DNA from: Streptomyces spiramyceticus
GTDB taxonomy: Bacteria; Actinomycetota; Actinomycetes; Streptomycetales; Streptomycetaceae
Direction: 5' to 3'
Length of the DNA stretch: 64,000 nt
Assembly: GCF_028807635.1 (NCBI RefSeq)
Contig: NZ_JARBAX010000001.1
Coordinates: 3,955,501 to 4,019,500, forward strand
A program made the position numbers and the translations under genes. The notes beneath the pieces are model-generated. The model searched no databases, had not been told where the DNA came from, and was given only the letters and a program-made list of their open reading frames with translations. Below, in pieces: positions 22,925 to 31,395 of this stretch; within the stretch, counting starts at the first letter, position 1; every line of letters starts with the position of its first letter.

Positions 22925-23311
22925 GTGAAGATCACCGCCACCGCCATATCGCTGACCGTCGACGACGTACCCGCCTCGGCCGCCTTCCTCACCACCCACT
23001 TCGGTTTCCAGGAGGCCATGGCTGCCGACGGCTTCGCTTCGCTCACGCGGGAGGACGCGGTGAACGTGATCTTCCTGAAGCGGGGGGTCGAGGTACTGCC
23101 CGAGGGGTTCCGGGATCAGCACGCGGCCGGGGTGATCGTCGCGTTCACCGTCGACGACCTTCCGGCGGAGTACGAGCGGCTCAAGGGCGCGGGCGTCGAC
23201 ATCAGCATGGAGCTGCGTGAAGAGCCGTGGGGCGAGCGCCTTTTCCAGGTCACTGACCCCAACGGCGTGATCATCCAGCTCGTCGACTGGGTCACCCCCG
23301 CCGGGGAGTGA
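22925..23311 (+). CDS. VOC-family (glyoxalase/bleomycin-resistance fold) protein
   Basis: 128 residues. It shows VKITATAISLTVDDVPASAA and FLTTHFGFQEAMAADGFASL in the first beta-alpha-beta module, and FTVDDLPAEYERLKGAGVDI, WGERLFQVTDPNGVIIQLVDW in the second. The metal-site Glu or His usual in dioxygenase and lyase members is not clearly conserved. Function is undefined; antibiotic binding or small-molecule metabolism are possible. GTG 22925 has GGAGG 5 bp upstream; the in-frame ATG at 22832 lies within the direct repeats and is rejected. Confidence 0.88.
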   Translation: MKITATAISLTVDDVPASAAFLTTHFGFQEAMAADGFASLTREDAVNVIFLKRGVEVLPEGFRDQHAAGVIVAFTVDDLPAEYERLKGAGVDISMELREEPWGERLFQVTDPNGVIIQLVDWVTPAGE

Positions 23312-23335
23312 CCCGCGTACCCGCCCCGGGCCCGT

Positions 23336-24409
23336 CTACGCCGGCCGCGTCGCACCCGCGTACGGCATCTCGTCGATCGGCGCGACGCGGACCGGGGCGC
23401 CGGGGCGGGGGGCGTGGATCATCTGGCCGTCGCCGATGTAGAGGCCTACGTGGGTGATGCCGGAGTAGAAGAAGACCAGGTCGCCGGGGGCGAGTTGGGA
23501 GCGTGGGATGCGCTGCCCGGCGTTGATCTGGGTGTACGTCGTACGGGGGAGGGCCACGCCCGCTGCGTGCCAGGCTGCCTGCGTAAGGCCCGAGCAGTCG
23601 AAGGCGGAGGGGCCCGTGGCGCCCCAGACGTAGGGCTTGCCGATGGCTCCGTAGGCGAACGAAATCGCTTCTGCGGCCCGGGCGTTCGGGGCCTGGACCG
23701 GACCCGCGCCGCGTGTGGCGGCGCGGTCGGCACGTGGGGCGGCGGAGGAGTTTCCGTGGCCGTCCTCGGCGGCGTACTGCGCGCGCTGAGCCGCGGTCAG
23801 CCGGGACAGGAGGTCCTCGGCAGCGCCGATCCTGTCCTGGATCGTCGCCTTGTTCTTCCTCAGTGCTGCCTGGTGGGACTTGAGTTCTTCGAGGCGGTCG
23901 TCCGCCTCGCCGCGCAGCCTGCTGATCTCGCCGAGCTGCCGGCGGATCCCCGTGACGGCCGCGGACTGCCGGTCACCGGCGCGGTCGGCGATCGAGGCGC
24001 GCTCCAGGTACTGGTCCGGATCGGAACTCAGCGCGACCTGCACGGCCGGGTCGATGGCGCCCGTACGGTACTGGGCGGTGGCGAGCGAACCGAGCGCGTT
24101 GCGCGAGGCGTTGAGCCGGTCGGTCCTGCGGGCGGCTTCGTCGCGCAGCTCGTCCAGCGACTCGCGGGCCTCGCCCGCCTTCTCCTTCGCGCCGTTGTAC
24201 TTCTCGGTTGCGACCTCGGCATCGTGGTAGAGCTGGTCGACCTTGGCCTTCACCTGAGCGGGGGTGAGGGCGGGCTCCGCGTGTCCGACACCCTCGAAGG
24301 CGGTGGCGCTCGCGGCTCCGGCGAGGGCGAGGGTGGCGGCGGTGCGGGCGGTACTGCCGGTGAGCGTGCGCTGCTTGGGCTTTCGGTGCGCGGCCACGAG
24401 GGCGTCCAC
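23336..24409 (-). CDS. Secreted NlpC/P60 peptidoglycan endopeptidase (paralogue 1)
   Basis: 357 residues. The N-terminus begins AAHRKPKQRT and a hydrophobic segment TAATLALAGAASATAFEG, giving a signal peptide cut near residue 44. A long coiled coil (about 50-210) of the kind that restrains such enzymes follows, then the catalytic NlpC/P60 domain with Cys272 (FDCSGLTQ), His320 (ITHVGLYIGDG) and His332. It hydrolyses stem peptides of the cell wall. The GTG start matches the paralogue at 25315 in position relative to GGAAGGA and the HRKP motif. No riboswitch is seen upstream, unlike the paralogue. Confidence 0.92.
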   Translation of the reverse strand: MDALVAAHRKPKQRTLTGSTARTAATLALAGAASATAFEGVGHAEPALTPAQVKAKVDQLYHDAEVATEKYNGAKEKAGEARESLDELRDEAARRTDRLNASRNALGSLATAQYRTGAIDPAVQVALSSDPDQYLERASIADRAGDRQSAAVTGIRRQLGEISRLRGEADDRLEELKSHQAALRKNKATIQDRIGAAEDLLSRLTAAQRAQYAAEDGHGNSSAAPRADRAATRGAGPVQAPNARAAEAISFAYGAIGKPYVWGATGPSAFDCSGLTQAAWHAAGVALPRTTYTQINAGQRIPRSQLAPGDLVFFYSGITHVGLYIGDGQMIHAPRPGAPVRVAPIDEMPYAGATRPA

Positions 24410-24439
24410 GTCCTTCCGTCCTGTACGTCGTCCGTTCGC

Positions 24440-24483
24440 GTCCGGCGGCGGTCCGCCACAGGGGGAGCGGGCCGCCGCCGGAC
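24440..24483. other. Strong hairpin upstream of NlpC/P60 paralogue 1
   Basis: A 12-bp stem GTCCGGCGGCGG / CCGCCGCCGGAC with a 20-nt loop, starting 31 bp upstream of the GTG. It could affect translation or be part of the 5' UTR; it does not match the c-di-AMP riboswitch of the paralogue. Confidence 0.45.
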
Positions 24484-24715
24484 TTTCGGCGGTAGGCGGC
24501 CGACTGCCGCTCCGGGGAGGGGCGGCGGTGGGGAGCCGGTCACCTGGGAGGGACGCTAAACCGGAGGTCACGGGAGAGCGACGGAATAGCCGACAGTGAC
24601 TGAATTAGGTGATGTGGTGATCGTGAGTGACAACTGGGCTCACGGGGGAGCGGGGTGTTCCCCTACTTCCGTGACCGATGTGGCGAATGAGGGGTACCTG
24701 GGCGCCCGGTGCTGC

Positions 24716-24822
24716 TAGGGCGTGTCCGGCGGATCAGGCCGGCTTCAGGGGGCGGCGCCATATCAGCGCAGATGTGCGTGCCAAGCCCCGCGGCCCAGGC
24801 ATGATCCGCCGGACACGCCCTA
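24716..24822. mobile_element. MITE-like element with 21-bp terminal inverted repeats
   Basis: 107 bp bounded by perfect 21-bp inverted repeats, TAGGGCGTGTCCGGCGGATC plus A on the left (24716-24736) and its complement on the right (24802-24822). The ends show TA on both sides, as expected if TA is the duplicated target (IS630/IS5-like habit). It codes for nothing. I recall AGGGCGTGTCCG ends as frequent in Streptomyces genomes near transposase genes. The right repeat reaches into the promoter region of the next gene. Confidence 0.65.
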
Positions 24823-24838
24823 AGGCCATGGCTAGGCT
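24810..24838 (+). promoter_or_regulatory. Promoter of the small membrane protein, partly inside the MITE
   Basis: -35 CGGACA (24810-24815, inside the right terminal repeat), 17-bp spacer, -10 TAGGCT (24833-24838), then 7 bp to ATG 24846. This predicts a leaderless transcript. Confidence 0.5.
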
Positions 24839-24845
24839 CCGGCCC

Positions 24846-25199
24846 ATGCACGTACTGATCAATGTCTTCGTCGGCCTGCACATCATCGGAATCGCCTCGC
24901 TGCTCGGCGGCTTCCTGACCCAGATGAAGGCCATGGGCGAGGGCACGGCCCGTTTCACCCCGGCGATGCTGCACGGCGCGCTGACGATGCTGGTCACGGG
25001 CGTGGCGCTGGTGGGGCTCAACCAGGCGGACGGCCAGGCGGTGAACAACCTCAAGATCGGGATCAAGCTGGCGATCCTCGTGGTGATCCTGGGCCTGGTG
25101 TACGTCAAGCGGGACGACGAGAAGATCGAGAAGGCGCTCTTCGGCGCGGTCGGCGGACTGACCGTCGCCAACATCTTCATCGCGGTGCTCTGGACCTGA
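24846..25199 (+). CDS. Small four-helix membrane protein
   Basis: 117 residues: MHVLINVFVGLHIIGIASLL, then FLTQMKAMGEG, MLHGALTMLVTGVALVGLNQ, IKLAILVVILGLVYVKRDDE and a final helix AVGGLTVANIFIAVLW. Four predicted transmembrane segments with short loops. It is an integral membrane protein without a motif I can name. ATG 24846 is preceded at 7 bp by TAGGCT, so it is probably leaderless; the in-frame ATG at 24828 would sit within the promoter. Confidence 0.75.
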   Translation: MHVLINVFVGLHIIGIASLLGGFLTQMKAMGEGTARFTPAMLHGALTMLVTGVALVGLNQADGQAVNNLKIGIKLAILVVILGLVYVKRDDEKIEKALFGAVGGLTVANIFIAVLWT

Positions 25200-25243
25200 G
25201 CCGGCCGGGAGGCGGAGCGCCTGCGGGTGGCTCAGGTCCAGAG
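25188..25243 (+). terminator. Terminator spanning the stop codon of the small membrane protein
   Basis: A 15-bp inverted repeat, CTCTGGACCTGAGCC and its complement, with the TGA stop inside the left arm and a minor stem in the 26-nt loop. No T-run. Confidence 0.6.
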
Positions 25244-25314
25244 TCGGTGCGGGCCGGCGGACCGGGCGGGTCGGCGGACCGGCGGACTTCCCGACCAGTG
25301 GGCCGACCGGCGGA

Positions 25315-26544
25315 TCAAGCCGGTCGTACGCTGCCGTAGATCGGCATGTAGTAGATCGACTCCTCGCGGACGTACGCTCCGGGCTTCGGGGCGTGGATCA
25401 TCTTGCCGTTGCCGATATAGATCCCTACGTGGCTGATGTCGTCGTAGAAGAAGACCAGGTCGCCCGGCTTGAGGTTCTCGGTAGCGACGCGCGTGCCGAC
25501 CTCGACCTGGTCCCAGGTGGTGCGGGGGAGGTCGACCCCGGCGGCCTTCCAGGCGTCCTGGGTCAGGCCGGAGCAGTCGTACGAACTGGGGCCCGTGGCG
25601 CCCCAGACGTAGGGCTTGCCAATCTGGGCGCGGGCGAAAGCAATGACCTTCTCGGCCTTGGCGGCGTACGCGTCACCGGCGTCGGTTCCGGTTCCCGTCC
25701 CTGTGCCTGTTCCGGTCCCGCTCCCGGTGCCTGTGCCCGTACCGGTTCCCGTATCCGGATCGTCCTGCTGCGCCTCTTCCTGCTGGCGGCGGCGCTCCGC
25801 CTCGGCCTTCGCCTCGGCTTCCGCCTTGGCCTTGGCCTCCGCCTTGCGCCGCGCCTCCGCTTCCCTCTTCTTCTCCAGCTCCGCGAGCCGGGCCTTCTCC
25901 TCCGCCGTCAGCTGTGACAGCAGCTCGCGTGCCTGGCCGAGCTTGCGCTGTACATCCTGCTTGGCGGTCTTGAGGGAGGCCTGCGACTCCGTGAGGCTCT
26001 CCAGGCTCTTCGACGCCTCGGCGCGCTCCTTCGACGCCTCGGCCTGCTTCTTCTCGAAGTCGGTGACATCCGCCTGCTGACGGTCCGTCATCCGGTCCAT
26101 CATCTGGTTCTGATCGAAGTACGCCTGCGGGCTGTCCGCGAGGAGCAGCGCGGCGGTCGGGGTGATTGCACCCGTCCGGTACTGCGCGGCCGCGTAGTTG
26201 CCCAGCTTGCGCCGGGCCTCGTTCAGCTTCTCGGTGCGCTTGGCCACGGCGTCGAGCAGGCCGTCCACCGACTTCCGCTGCTGCTCGGTGGCTTCCTTCG
26301 ACTTGTTGTACTTCTGCGTCGCGGTGCCGGCCTGGCGGTAGAGGTCGTCGACCTTCTTCTGTACCTCTTCGACCGTCGGCTTGGGCTCGGCCGGGGAGAT
26401 CGGCGCTACAGGAGCGGCCGGCGCAGCACCGGCGCTCTGGGCGAGCAGGCCGACGGAGGCGAGAGCGGCCGTCGATATACCGAGGGCGGGCGCGGCGGTG
26501 CGTGTGCGATTGCGCGGTTTGCGATGCGACGCCAAGGTCGGCAT
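25315..26544 (-). CDS. Secreted NlpC/P60 peptidoglycan endopeptidase (paralogue 2), c-di-AMP riboswitch-controlled
   Basis: 409 residues. A signal peptide (MPTLASHRKPRNRT, hydrophobic ALGISTAALASVGLLAQ, cut near residue 40) is followed by a long coiled coil (about 55-260, ending in Lys/Ala/Glu-rich heptads). A (GT)n linker (265-288) and a C-terminal NlpC/P60 domain follow, with Cys324 (YDCSGLTQ), His372 and His384. It cleaves cell-wall stem peptides. It is paralogous to the gene at 23336. A ydaO-type c-di-AMP riboswitch directly upstream links it to the muralytic enzymes regulated by c-di-AMP in Streptomyces (the RpfA/Swl group). The (GT)n linker is encoded by a repeat likely to vary in length. 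Confidence 0.94.
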   Translation of the reverse strand: MPTLASHRKPRNRTRTAAPALGISTAALASVGLLAQSAGAAPAAPVAPISPAEPKPTVEEVQKKVDDLYRQAGTATQKYNKSKEATEQQRKSVDGLLDAVAKRTEKLNEARRKLGNYAAAQYRTGAITPTAALLLADSPQAYFDQNQMMDRMTDRQQADVTDFEKKQAEASKERAEASKSLESLTESQASLKTAKQDVQRKLGQARELLSQLTAEEKARLAELEKKREAEARRKAEAKAKAEAEAKAEAERRRQQEEAQQDDPDTGTGTGTGTGSGTGTGTGTGTGTDAGDAYAAKAEKVIAFARAQIGKPYVWGATGPSSYDCSGLTQDAWKAAGVDLPRTTWDQVEVGTRVATENLKPGDLVFFYDDISHVGIYIGNGKMIHAPKPGAYVREESIYYMPIYGSVRPA

Positions 26545-26552
26545 CTCCTTCC

Positions 26553-26706
26553 GTGGACCGCCTACCGGGTTAGCTGTCGGGTTCGGGCGGAACGGAAGGC
26601 TGCCCTACGGTCCGTGGGAAGTACGTACCGATTCACCCCAGGTGGTGCGTGTGGGTCCCCGGTTCCGAACTGCCATGTGGCAGCACGGATTCGGCGTGGG
26701 CCGCCC
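26553..26706 (-). ncRNA. ydaO-type c-di-AMP riboswitch
   Basis: On the minus strand, 5' to 3', the conserved ydaO blocks appear in order: GCCGAATCCGTGCTG, GGGGACCC, GGGGTGAATCG, and CCGAACCCGACAGCTAACCC followed by GGTAGGCGG. It ends about 9-14 nt before the GGAAGGAG of the NlpC/P60 gene. Known members bind c-di-AMP and turn off wall-hydrolase genes. Borders are approximate. Confidence 0.92.
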
Positions 26707-27090
26707 GCTCCGACGCCGTTCGCCGGTGGGGGTACGAGCCGCCCGTCGCTGCACGTTAGCCAACTCCCGTTACTACTGGGAAGTCTGATGTTCGAAATGC
26801 CCGATACATTTTCGTGACCTTTGCGGTCGGGGTGATCGGGGTGGGCGCTGCGGGGAAGGTGGAGGGGTGCCGCGGCTGGTACCTCGGGGGTGTACGAGGT
26901 GGGCGCGTGGGTCGCGCGCGGCGGTGCCGAGTGCGGTGCGGGCCGCCCCTCCACCCGCCCCCTCCCGCCTTCGCTCCGCGGCGTGGTCAACGTCACAAAC
27001 GCCGGATTACGGGTCCCCTCCCGCCCGAAGTGAGGGGAGCAGGGGAATCCGGGGCGGGCTGTCGGCGGTCGCGCCTAAGCTTGGTAGACG
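26707..27090. other. Intergenic region between riboswitch and pcrA
   Basis: No gene supported. It contains the promoter region of the riboswitch transcript (AT-richer stretch near 26760-26815) and the upstream region of pcrA. TAAGCT lies 9 bp before the pcrA ATG and could be a -10 of a short-leader transcript; no Shine-Dalgarno is present. Confidence 0.5.
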
Positions 27091-29556
27091 ATGAGCAGCC
27101 TCTTTGACGACAGCTTCCTGGCCGACCTCCAGCCCACGGAGGAATCGGCCCCGCCGCCCCCCGAGGACACCTCCCCGGAGGAGGTCCCGCACGACCTCTT
27201 CGGCGGTGCTTTCGACGTGCCCCCGGCGGCCAGGGACACGTACTACAGGGACGGCGCCCCGCGCCCCGCCGTGGACGCCGCCGCGCTGCTCGACGGCCTG
27301 AACGAAGAGCAGCGCGCCGCTGTCGTGCACGCCGGGTCGCCGCTGCTCATCGTGGCCGGCGCGGGCTCGGGCAAGACCCGGGTCCTGACCCACCGGATCG
27401 CGTACCTGCTGGCCAAGCGGGGTGTGCACCCCGGCCAGATCCTGGCGATCACCTTCACCAACAAGGCCGCGGGCGAGATGAAGGAGCGCGTCGAGGACCT
27501 CGTGGGTCCGCGCGCGGGCCACATGTGGGTCTCCACCTTCCACAGCGCGTGCGTGCGCATCCTGCGCCGCGAGTCGAAGAAGCTCGGCTTCACGTCCTCG
27601 TTCTCGATCTACGACGCCGCCGACTCGAAGCGCCTGATGGCGCTCGTCTGCCGCGATCTCGACCTCGACCCGAAGCGCTTCCCGCCCAAGGCCTTCAGCG
27701 CCAAGGTCTCGAACCTGAAGAACGAGCTGATAGACGAAGAGGCCTTCGCGGGCCAGGCCGCCGACGGCTTCGAGAAGACGCTGGCGCAGGCGTACGCGAT
27801 GTATCAGGCGCGGCTGCGCGAGGCCAATGCCCTGGACTTCGACGACATCATCATGACCACGGTGCATCTGCTCCAGGCGTTCCCGGACGTCGCCGAGCAC
27901 TACCGGATGCGCTTCCGTCACGTCATGGTCGACGAGTACCAGGACACCAACCACGCTCAGTACACGCTCGTGCGCGAGCTGGTAGGTCCTTCGGGCGAGG
28001 ACCGGGCGCCGGCCGAGCTGTGCGTCGTCGGTGACGCCGACCAGTCGATCTACGCCTTCCGCGGTGCCACCATCCGCAACATCCTCCAGTTCGAGGAGGA
28101 CTATCCGGACGCGAAGACGATCCTGCTGGAGCAGAACTACCGCTCGACGCAGACCATCCTCACCGCGGCCAACGCGGTCATCGAGCGGAACGAGAACCGC
28201 CGACCCAAGAACCTGTGGACGGAAGCCGGTGCCGGTTCCCTGATCACGGGATACGTGGCGGACACCGAGCACGACGAGGCCCAGTTCGTCGCCGAGGAGA
28301 TCGACCGGCTGACGGACGCGGGCGACGCGAAGGCCGGCGACGTCGCCGTCTTCTACCGTACGAACGCCCAGTCCCGTGTCTTCGAAGAGATCTTCATCCG
28401 GGTTGGCCTGCCGTACAAGGTCGTCGGCGGCGTCCGCTTCTACGAGCGCAAGGAGGTCCGGGACGTCCTGGCGTATCTGCGCGTCCTGGCGAACCCGGAG
28501 GACACCGTTCCGCTGCGCCGCATTCTGAACGTACCGAAGCGGGGCATCGGTGACCGCGCCGAGGCGATGATCGACGCACTGTCGCTGCGCGAGAAGATCA
28601 CCTTCCCGCAGGCGCTGCGGCGCGTGGACGAGGCGTACGGCATGGCGGCGCGCTCGGCCAACGCCGTGAAGCGCTTCAATACGCTGATGGAAGAGCTCCG
28701 TACGGTCGTGGAGTCGGGAGCCGGGCCCGCCACGGTGCTGGAGGCCGTTCTCGAACGGACTGGTTACCTCGCCGAGTTGCAGGCCTCGACCGACCCGCAG
28801 GACGAGACGCGCATCGAGAACCTTCAGGAGCTGGCCGCTGTTGCCCTGGAGTTCGAGCAGGAGCGCGAGGGCGACGAGCCCGGGACGCTGGCCGAATTCC
28901 TGGAGAGGGTCGCGCTCGTCGCCGACTCCGACCAGATCCCCGACGAGGACGAGGACGGGTCCGGTGTCATCACGCTGATGACGCTGCACACCGCCAAGGG
29001 CCTCGAGTTCCCGGTGGTGTTCCTGACAGGCATGGAGGACGGCGTCTTCCCGCACATGCGCGCGCTCGGCCAGACCAAGGAGCTGGAGGAGGAGCGGCGG
29101 CTCGCGTACGTCGGCATCACGCGCGCCCGCGAACGGCTCTACCTCACGCGGTCGACGATGCGCAGTGCGTGGGGGCAGCCTTCGTACAACCCGCCGTCGC
29201 GCTTCCTGGAGGAGATCCCGGAGACGCATCTGACGTGGAAGCGGAAGGGTGCGCAGGTCGTGGCGGGTTCGAGCGCCGGATCGGGTTCGATGTCCGGCGT
29301 CGCTTCGTCGCTTTCGGCCTCGCTGTCCTCGCGGTCGCGGTCCGGCGGTGGCGCTTCGGGGTTCGCGACGCGTCGGGCTTCGGACAAGCCGGTGATCTCG
29401 CTTTCGGTCGGTGACCGGGTCACGCACGACCAGTTCGGGCTCGGCACCGTGATGACGGTGACCGGGACTGGTGCGGACGCGCAGGCGACGATCGACTTCG
29501 GCGACGAGCGGCCGAAGAAGCTGCTGCTGCGGTACGCGCCGGTCGAGAAGCTGTAG
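27091..29556 (+). CDS. pcrA: ATP-dependent DNA helicase PcrA/UvrD type
   Basis: 821 residues, superfamily 1A helicase for nucleotide excision repair and for clearing recombination intermediates and stalled forks. Seen: Q motif LNEEQRAAV (70-78), Walker A GAGSGKT (90-96), motif Ia AITFTNKAAGEMKERV, motif II VDEYQDTNHAQYTLV, motif III CVVGDADQSIYAFRGA, motif IV LEQNYRST, motif V TLHTAKGLEFPVVFLTGMEDG and motif VI RRLAYVGITRARERLYL. The C-terminal tail GDRVTHDQFGLGTVMTVTGT is the PcrA Tudor-like domain that binds RNA polymerase. A 69-residue acidic N-terminal extension precedes the core. ATG 27091 has no Shine-Dalgarno. Single gene. Confidence 0.96.
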   Translation: MSSLFDDSFLADLQPTEESAPPPPEDTSPEEVPHDLFGGAFDVPPAARDTYYRDGAPRPAVDAAALLDGLNEEQRAAVVHAGSPLLIVAGAGSGKTRVLTHRIAYLLAKRGVHPGQILAITFTNKAAGEMKERVEDLVGPRAGHMWVSTFHSACVRILRRESKKLGFTSSFSIYDAADSKRLMALVCRDLDLDPKRFPPKAFSAKVSNLKNELIDEEAFAGQAADGFEKTLAQAYAMYQARLREANALDFDDIIMTTVHLLQAFPDVAEHYRMRFRHVMVDEYQDTNHAQYTLVRELVGPSGEDRAPAELCVVGDADQSIYAFRGATIRNILQFEEDYPDAKTILLEQNYRSTQTILTAANAVIERNENRRPKNLWTEAGAGSLITGYVADTEHDEAQFVAEEIDRLTDAGDAKAGDVAVFYRTNAQSRVFEEIFIRVGLPYKVVGGVRFYERKEVRDVLAYLRVLANPEDTVPLRRILNVPKRGIGDRAEAMIDALSLREKITFPQALRRVDEAYGMAARSANAVKRFNTLMEELRTVVESGAGPATVLEAVLERTGYLAELQASTDPQDETRIENLQELAAVALEFEQEREGDEPGTLAEFLERVALVADSDQIPDEDEDGSGVITLMTLHTAKGLEFPVVFLTGMEDGVFPHMRALGQTKELEEERRLAYVGITRARERLYLTRSTMRSAWGQPSYNPPSRFLEEIPETHLTWKRKGAQVVAGSSAGSGSMSGVASSLSASLSSRSRSGGGASGFATRRASDKPVISLSVGDRVTHDQFGLGTVMTVTGTGADAQATIDFGDERPKKLLLRYAPVEKL

Positions 29557-29602
29557 CGGCTGTCGGCCGCCGGCCGTCGTAGCGGGGGAGGGTGGTTCGG
29601 TT

Positions 29603-31180
29603 TTACGTCGGGCTGAGGCTGTGGCTGCGGAGCCACGGCAGCGGGTCGACGGCCGAGTCGCCGCCGGGGCGCACCTCGAAGTGGAGGTGCGGGCCGGTGG
29701 AGTTGCCCGAGTTGCCGGAGTAGGCGATGACGTCGCCCGCCTGGACCGAGCCGGAGCGGACCTTTGTGCTGCTGAGGTGGCAGTACCAGGTCTCCGTGCC
29801 GTCGGCGGCGGTCACTATGGCCATGTTTCCGTAGGCGGTGTTGTACTGCGTGCGGACCGTGCCGTCGGTCGAGGCCATCACCGGTGTGCCGTACGAGACG
29901 GGGAAGTCGATGCCGGAGTGCACGGACATCCAGTTGACCCCGGCCTGGCCGTAGTACGCGCTGAGGCCCTCCTGCTCGACCGGCAGCGCGAACTTGGGGC
30001 GGGCGGCCTCCTTGCGGGCGGCCTCCTCGGCCTTGCGCTTCTTCTCGGCGGCCTGGCGGGCCCTGAGGTCGATGCGCTCTTGCGTACGGCTGGCGCGGTC
30101 GGCGAAGTCGTCGGCATCCGCGCTGAGGTTGGCGAGCTGGGTGTCCAGCTTGTTGTTCACGGCCACAGGTTTGACCGAACCCGGGTCGGCGGCGGAGGCC
30201 GTGGTGGCGGTGCCCTTCTTCTCCTCGGGCGCGCCGGTCCCGACGCCGCTGACCGATGCCGCGGCGATACCGGCGACGCCCATCACGCAGGCGGAGGGCA
30301 CGGCGACGGTGAAGAGGGCGGAGCGCTTGGCGGGGGTGCGGCGGCGGCTGCGGCTCGCGGAGCGGCGGGCGGAGCGGGGGCCGACGGATACTGATGCGAC
30401 GGGCGTTGCGGAGGCGAGTTCGCCTTCGTGGCCCGCCGGTTCGTCTTCCGGTTCGTCTCCCGGCTGGGCCTCGGGCGTGTCGTACGGCTCGGGTTCAGGT
30501 TCGTACGCATGACCGTACGGCTGCTCGTAGGCGTCGGGCGTGTCGTGGGTGACTTGGGTGTCGTGCGCCGTGTCGTGCGTTGCCTCGTACACCGCAGGTG
30601 TCTCGACCAGGTCGACCGCCGGGAACTCGGCTGTCTCGTAGGAGACTTGCTGCTGGGGCGGGATGGTGGCATACGCACCGGTATGGCTGGTGGTGGGTGC
30701 GGTGTGGTCCGTGTGGCCGGTGTTCCAGGCGGTGGTGTCGTACGCGCCGGTGTCGTATCCCGGTGCCGTGTTCCAGTGGCCGGTGGTGTCCGCGGCCTGT
30801 GTGAACTGCGCCGTTTCGTACTGGCCGGTCTCGTACTGGCCGTTTTCGTATGGGCCGGTCTCGTATGAGCCGGTCCCGAACTGCCCTGTCTGGTTCCAGG
30901 CGTTGGAGTCCCACTGGCCGGTGGACTGTGCCGGAATGTCCGTGGTTGTCTGATAGCCGGTGGTGGCCCAGGTTCCGGTGGTGTCGTACTGCTGCGTGCC
31001 GTAGGCGTCGTAACTCTGCGCCTGGCCGCCCGTTGTGTCCCACTGGGTGGAGTCGTACTGACCGCTGTGGCCTGCCCCGTAGTGGCTTTCCGTGTCGGGG
31101 AGCGCGCCGAAGAGGGGGTCTGTCTGGAAGCTGCCGGTGGAGTAGCCGTCGTACCCGGCGTGGGCGTGCTGGTCGTCCAC
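29603..31180 (-). CDS. M23 (LytM) metallopeptidase with repetitive cytoplasmic tail
   Basis: 525 residues from GTG 31180 (TTG 31183 possible). Residues 1-250 are low-complexity, rich in Tyr, Thr, Gln, Gly and Asp, with the theme Y-[ED]-[TN]-G-[QPS] (GSYETGPYENGQYETGQYET). An acidic Pro/Glu stretch and a basic RRSASRSRRRTPAKRS region follow. One transmembrane segment (SALFTVAVPSACVMGVAGIA), a coiled coil and the M23 domain at the C-terminus come next. Zinc motifs are HSGIDFP (H-x3-D) and HLHFEVR (H-x-H). It is a type II membrane or exported endopeptidase that cuts peptidoglycan cross-links or acts in division. The 250-residue N-terminal tail would be cytoplasmic and disordered, which is unusual. 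Confidence 0.9.
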   Translation of the reverse strand: MDDQHAHAGYDGYSTGSFQTDPLFGALPDTESHYGAGHSGQYDSTQWDTTGGQAQSYDAYGTQQYDTTGTWATTGYQTTTDIPAQSTGQWDSNAWNQTGQFGTGSYETGPYENGQYETGQYETAQFTQAADTTGHWNTAPGYDTGAYDTTAWNTGHTDHTAPTTSHTGAYATIPPQQQVSYETAEFPAVDLVETPAVYEATHDTAHDTQVTHDTPDAYEQPYGHAYEPEPEPYDTPEAQPGDEPEDEPAGHEGELASATPVASVSVGPRSARRSASRSRRRTPAKRSALFTVAVPSACVMGVAGIAAASVSGVGTGAPEEKKGTATTASAADPGSVKPVAVNNKLDTQLANLSADADDFADRASRTQERIDLRARQAAEKKRKAEEAARKEAARPKFALPVEQEGLSAYYGQAGVNWMSVHSGIDFPVSYGTPVMASTDGTVRTQYNTAYGNMAIVTAADGTETWYCHLSSTKVRSGSVQAGDVIAYSGNSGNSTGPHLHFEVRPGGDSAVDPLPWLRSHSLSPT

Positions 31181-31395
31181 CAACTTCTCTCTCGCCTCGG
31201 CAAATCAGGACCTGTGGGGGCTGGGGTCCCGGGAGGGGCCCCAGAGGCAAAGCAGTGGCGCGACTGTACCCGGCGGTAAGGGACGGCGACAATCTTCGCC
31301 AGGAATTGAGGGCACCGGAATCGGGCATTCGGCCGTCTTTTGGCGGACGGCGGGCACAGCTTTGATCCTACGTTCGACGAGTGTTCGACTGCGGT

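Noticed and set aside
24678..24845. An N-terminal extension of the small membrane protein through the MITE
   Set aside because: It would put the mobile element and promoter in the coding region; the homologous protein starts at MHVLINVF.
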